From assembly GCA_017624895.1 (NCBI GenBank), contig JAGAMB010000020.1, positions 1-64,000 on the forward strand: a stretch of DNA of 64,000 bases, read 5' to 3'. Below, piece by piece: positions 60,796-64,000 of this stretch. Source of the stretch: Ruminococcus sp. Lineage in GTDB: Bacteria > Bacillota > Clostridia > Oscillospirales > Ruminococcaceae. The position numbers and the translations under genes were made by a program. Below the pieces are notes generated by a model that was given only the letters and a program-made list of their open reading frames with translations, was not told the origin of the DNA and did not search any database. Position 1 is the stretch's first letter. Each line of letters opens with the position of its first letter.

Positions 60796-61695
60796 ATGGC
60801 TAAGAAGAAGAAAAAGACAGGAAGTATTGCGGTACCTTACTTATTGACTATTTTCATAGGAATTATTGTTGTGGGAGGCGGAACCTTCCTGTTCCTGAAG
60901 CACTTAGGAGTAATTGATGGAAGCGATACCCTTCCTTTGCCGCCGAAAAGACAGGTTTCTATCGCTACATATGCGGATAATCATACAATTCTCTTTATGC
61001 TTGATGAGCCTGAGGAAAGATATTCACCAACATTTCTTCTGATGCGCTCTGTTCCAAAGGATAAGAAGCTTGTATTTGTGGGTATTCCTACCAACACAAT
61101 CGCTATTGTTGATGATACACAGCAGAGTATGCTGTCTGCTTATGAAGCAGGCGGAGCTTCGGGAGCTGTCAACTTCACAGAGCAGGTGTTCGGCATTACT
61201 GTAGACAGATATATGAAGCTTGATTCCGACGCATTTGTAAAGGTCTGTGATATTCTCGGCGGCGTTACATATCCTGTTTCTGAGGATATTGCCGGTTTCA
61301 ACGGCGACGGATCCGACCAGTATCTCAACTCGGAGCAGATCCAGAAGCTCATTACTTATTCTCTCTACGGTGATGGAGAAATTGAACGAGCATATATTGC
61401 AAGCTCTGTATTCTCTGCTATGATCAATCAGACAAGCGGTCTGAGAGTATCTGACAACCTTGATGCAAGCTTCAATACAATTGTTAATATGGTTGATACA
61501 AACATTACAGCCGTTGATTACAAGAAGCGCAAGGCTGCTATAAAGTCGATGCTTGAAAGAGGAACTACGATTGGTTCATTCCTTATCATTAATGGTGAAA
61601 AGGCATATGAGGACTTTATTCCCGATGAGGATTTCTTTGCTGATTTCAGAGAAAGATATTTCAGCTTTGATGAAAGTGAAAGCGGAGAGTCATAA
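60796..61695 (+). CDS. LCP (LytR-CpsA-Psr)-like protein with degenerate active site
   Basis: 299 aa. A basic N-tail (AKKKKKTG) and anchor helix (VPYLLTIFIGIIVVGGGTFLFL) lead to an outward LCP-like domain: MLSAYEAGGASGAVNFTEQV, then GITVDRYMKLDSDAFVKVCD and ILGGVTYPV follow LCP order. Usual catalytic positions differ: the canonical RSDT is YSPT, the IPRDT block is IPTNT, and the late Arg-rich motif after LNSEQ is mostly lost. It may be a non-catalytic LCP paralogue. It lies 3 bp before tatD. Confidence 0.8.
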   Translation: MAKKKKKTGSIAVPYLLTIFIGIIVVGGGTFLFLKHLGVIDGSDTLPLPPKRQVSIATYADNHTILFMLDEPEERYSPTFLLMRSVPKDKKLVFVGIPTNTIAIVDDTQQSMLSAYEAGGASGAVNFTEQVFGITVDRYMKLDSDAFVKVCDILGGVTYPVSEDIAGFNGDGSDQYLNSEQIQKLITYSLYGDGEIERAYIASSVFSAMINQTSGLRVSDNLDASFNTIVNMVDTNITAVDYKKRKAAIKSMLERGTTIGSFLIINGEKAYEDFIPDEDFFADFRERYFSFDESESGES

Positions 61696-61698
61696 AAG

Positions 61699-62463
61699 AT
61701 GAATAATATATTCGATACACACGCTCATTATGCCGACCATGCCTTTGATGAGGACAGATATGAGCTGCTTGACAAGCTCCCTGAAATGGGGGTAAGCTAT
61801 GTTATGCTTGCCTCCTCATCAGTAGAGGATACGGTGGAAAATGCGGCAATAGCTGCAAAATACGACTATATATATGCCGCCTCAGGGGTACATCCTGAAA
61901 GCGTTGACCATAACCCTGAGGATTATCTTGACATTGTGAGAAAAACGGCATTAAGCTCCCCGAAGATAAAGGCGATAGGGGAAATCGGGCTTGACTATCA
62001 CTATGACGGCTATTCACGCGAAAAGCAGATAAAGCTTTTTGAGGAGCAGCTGATACTTGCGGCTGACCTTGACCTGCCTGTTATCGTCCATAGCCGCGAC
62101 GCCTGCGAGGATACCCTGACGCTTCTTAAAAAGCACAGACCGAGGGGCGTAGTCCATTGTTTCAGCGGTTCTGCTGAAACGGCAAAGGAGATTGTAAAGC
62201 TTGGAATGTATGTTGGCTTCACGGGAGTTCTCACCTTTAAGAATGCTAAAAAGGCGTTGAAGGCTTTAGCGGAGGTTCCCACAGAAAGGCTTCTGCTGGA
62301 AACCGACTGCCCTTATATGGCACCTGTTCCGTTCAGGGGGAAACGGTGCGACAGCTCTATGATAGCATATACAGCGGCTGCGGCGGCTGAAATAAAGGGT
62401 ATGGACGTACAGGAGCTTATTGACATTACCTGTGAAAACGGAAAAAGATTTTACGGAATATGA
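61699..62463 (+). CDS. tatD: TatD-family metal-dependent hydrolase
   Basis: 254 aa TIM-barrel DNase/D-aminoacyl-tRNA-deacylase-like enzyme. Metal ligands are in FDTHAHYADHAF (H-x-H), AIGEIGLDYHYD, VIVHSRDAC, VVHCFSGSAE and LLETDCPYMAP. Length is normal. The ATG follows AAAAG only 3 bp after the LCP-like stop. A PP2C gene follows 33 bp later. Confidence 0.96.
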   Translation: MNNIFDTHAHYADHAFDEDRYELLDKLPEMGVSYVMLASSSVEDTVENAAIAAKYDYIYAASGVHPESVDHNPEDYLDIVRKTALSSPKIKAIGEIGLDYHYDGYSREKQIKLFEEQLILAADLDLPVIVHSRDACEDTLTLLKKHRPRGVVHCFSGSAETAKEIVKLGMYVGFTGVLTFKNAKKALKALAEVPTERLLLETDCPYMAPVPFRGKRCDSSMIAYTAAAAAEIKGMDVQELIDITCENGKRFYGI

Positions 62464-62496
62464 TGCGGTTCAAACGTATCAGCAAAGAGGTTAGAA

Positions 62497-63249
62497 ATGT
62501 ACTATTGTTGCGGAATTACAGAAAAAGGAATTATGTCACACAACGAGGACGCACTTCTCATAGGAAAGCACGTTATGACAGCCGGAATGATCGAACAGCG
62601 TATGAAGCCGCCTTTTATAGTGGCTGTATCTGACGGTGTATCCGGAGAGAATGCAGGGGAGCTTGCTTCTGTTATGTGTCTGGAGGGCGTGAAAAATATT
62701 GCTGATTACCGCAATTCACAGCTGCACAGCGGAATTATGGCGGTACATCAAAGACTTTCGGAATACAGCAGAAATGATAGTGAAAGCTGCAATATGCAGA
62801 CGACGCTCTGCGGAATTGCCGTAGATGAGCATAACCGCATAACAGCATTTAATGTGGGGGATTCCCGACTTTACCGTTTCCGCGGCGGAGAGCTGCGGCA
62901 GCTTTCCCGCGATCAATCTCTTGTACAGCTTCTCTATGAGGAGGGAACGATTACCAATGAGGAGCGTAAGACGCACATTCATAGGAATATAATTTTCCCT
63001 GCTCTGGGGAATATCAAGGATACACCGCGGATTGATGTGGAGGAAATCGAGGGTGGTCTTGAATACGGCGATGTGCTGCTTATATGCTCTGACGGGTTAT
63101 CTGATACCCTGTCAACCATTGATATACAGGAGGTTATGGATTATCCCAAGAGCCTGCTGAAACGGCTTGAAATCCTTGTTGATATGGCGCTTGAAAATGG
63201 CTGTAACGATAATATTTCGGCTGCGGCGGTGGTTCTTAATAATGCGTAA
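62497..63249 (+). CDS. PP2C-family protein serine/threonine phosphatase
   Basis: 250 aa, cytoplasmic, Mn/Mg-dependent. Metal motifs are VAVSDGVSGENAGELAS, FNVGDSRLYRFRGGEL, LLICSDGLSDTL and NGCNDNISAAAVV. It resembles PrpC/Stp but carries an unusual N-terminus (CCGITEKGIMSHNEDALLIG, where the R-x-x-N-E-D motif reads S-H-N-E-D). No kinase gene is adjacent in the window. Confidence 0.93.
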   Translation: MYYCCGITEKGIMSHNEDALLIGKHVMTAGMIEQRMKPPFIVAVSDGVSGENAGELASVMCLEGVKNIADYRNSQLHSGIMAVHQRLSEYSRNDSESCNMQTTLCGIAVDEHNRITAFNVGDSRLYRFRGGELRQLSRDQSLVQLLYEEGTITNEERKTHIHRNIIFPALGNIKDTPRIDVEEIEGGLEYGDVLLICSDGLSDTLSTIDIQEVMDYPKSLLKRLEILVDMALENGCNDNISAAAVVLNNA

Positions 63250-63254
63250 TTATA

Positions 63255-63424
63255 TGTAGGAGCTGATATTCTCCGCCGATTTCAAGAAGTCGAAAAAAGC
63301 AAGAAGTCGATATTTCACAGAAACAAATTCTTGACTTCTTGACTTCTTCGTGCATATTGCACAAAAACAAGCGTCACAATTTATGCATAATGATTATATG
63401 TAGGGGCGGATATTATCCGCCCTG
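63255..63424. repeat. Palindromic repeat cluster before the sigma factor gene
   Basis: Three elements and no gene: TGTAGGAGCTGATATTCTCC (63255), a hairpin built from two AAGAAGTCGA units facing GACTTCTTGACTTCTTC (63284-63350), and TGTAGGGGCGGATATTATCC followed by GCC (63399-63421). ATTATATGTAGG is shared by the first and third. The last may double as a terminator of the PP2C gene, with a long T-run (63427-63434). Confidence 0.65.
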
Positions 63425-63512
63425 AATTTTTTTTCAGAAAATTTTATAATTGTGTGATGGTTCGGCTTTCAAATTCGTTATATATACAGAACCGGTTCAA
63501 AGGAGGATGCCC

Positions 63513-63995
63513 ATGACTAATAATGATATGGAATTGCTGTATGATAAGTACAGCGGCTCTGTATATCGCCTTGCTGTCAGTTATTGTAAAAATTCTGCCG
63601 ATGCGGAGGATATTGTTCAGGAAGTCTTTATGAAGCTTTTTTCCGCTGATATTATCTTCCCCGATGAACGCTCCGAAAAGGCGTGGATTATGACAGTAAC
63701 TGCCAATAAATGCCGTGATATGCTTCGTTCGCTTACTTATAAATATTTTCATCATTCCGTTGCACTTGAAGATGCAGACCTGATATATAAGACACCAGAG
63801 GAAAGTGCTGTTTATCATGCTGTCATGGAGCTTCCCCCGAAATATCGCATTGTTATTCATCTGTATTACTATGAGGGATATTCCGCAGCAGAAACGGCAA
63901 AAATTATCGGCATATCTGAAACTGCCGTACAGACAAGACTATACCGCGGAAGAAATCTGCTGAAAAAATCTCTCGGAGAGGATGTGTGCTTATGA
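63513..63995 (+). CDS. ECF-type RNA polymerase sigma factor
   Basis: 160 aa. Region 2 is YRLAVSYCKNSADAEDIVQE followed by VFMKLF and EKAWIMTVTANKCRDMLRS. Region 4 is LPPKYRIVIHLYYYEGYSAA followed by ETAKIIGISETAVQTRLYRG. AAGGAGG is spaced 6 nt from ATG 63513; the ATG at 63507 is too close. Its stop overlaps the next start (ATGA), as in sigma/anti-sigma operons. Confidence 0.95.
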   Translation: MTNNDMELLYDKYSGSVYRLAVSYCKNSADAEDIVQEVFMKLFSADIIFPDERSEKAWIMTVTANKCRDMLRSLTYKYFHHSVALEDADLIYKTPEESAVYHAVMELPPKYRIVIHLYYYEGYSAAETAKIIGISETAVQTRLYRGRNLLKKSLGEDVCL

Positions 63996-64000
63996 ATATC
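63992..64000 (+). CDS. Start of the gene downstream of the sigma factor (partial)
   Basis: ATG at 63992 overlaps the sigma-factor TGA. Only Met-Asn-Ile is inside the window. From the arrangement an anti-sigma or sigma-partner membrane protein is expected, but the sequence does not show it. Confidence 0.45.

Overview
The window looks like a chromosomal segment of a low-to-moderate-GC anaerobic Firmicute, most likely a Ruminococcus-like member of the Oscillospiraceae. Pointers are two secreted proteins ending in type I dockerin repeats (17.5 and 26.9 kb), the [FeFe]-hydrogenase maturase HydG with a TM1266-type partner, rubrerythrin, the Prp protease beside an L27 with a cleavable N-terminal extension, the YfmF/YfmH EF-P modification pair, a YlmC/YmxH-type protein and many GNAT acetyltransferases. 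Genus placement is inference from gene content only. Promoters are unusually readable: fifteen TTGACA-like/TATAAT-like pairs listed here all have 17-bp spacers.

Layout. 0-2.5 kb: a transposase tail at the edge, rubrerythrin, small conserved proteins, and a tRNA-Leu(UAG) gene overlapped by a small zinc-ribbon ORF whose stop codon is the anticodon; a decayed tRNA-Leu-like copy lies just upstream. 2.5-11 kb is the accessory zone: a recombinase-like remnant, a palindromic MITE-like element with a second half-copy that truncates a GNAT gene, a TetR regulator without a normal start codon, a lipoprotein, several GNATs (one behind a leader peptide and hairpin), a methyltransferase, small membrane proteins, and an AT-rich gene for a membrane-anchored Nudix-like protein. 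11-14.7 kb: stand-alone GMP synthase ATP-PPase subunit, a PqqD-like protein and an OPT transporter with a long structured leader.

15-36 kb is mostly housekeeping: lipase, TM1266 and HydG; rpsB-tsf with an internal terminator; a MoxR/DUF58/transglutaminase operon followed by a C39-like dockerin protein; prmA; the rplU-prp-rpmA operon; obgE, mini-RNase III and a YebC-family gene; then two GNATs, mntP and a metallophosphoesterase. 37-50 kb: an SGNH/MBOAT O-acylation pair, an AraC regulator, YfmF/YfmH, lgt with an Asp/Ser tail, folD, a YtrA-type GntR regulator with its ABC exporter, and an HtrA protease. 50-64 kb: a small-molecule kinase, a PFL/ACT pair, a PHP phosphatase, Lrp plus aminotransferase plus ispE, ilvE, a TatD-associated radical SAM protein, alr, an SLOG protein, a degenerate LCP-like protein, TatD, PP2C phosphatase, and an ECF sigma factor whose downstream partner runs off the window.

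Three families of small palindromic intergenic elements are dispersed through the window. No CRISPR array, rRNA or intact prophage was seen. The most unusual points are the tRNA-Leu/ORF overlap, the membrane Nudix-like gene, the leader peptide before the GNAT gene at 5042, and the LCP-like protein that has lost its active-site residues.
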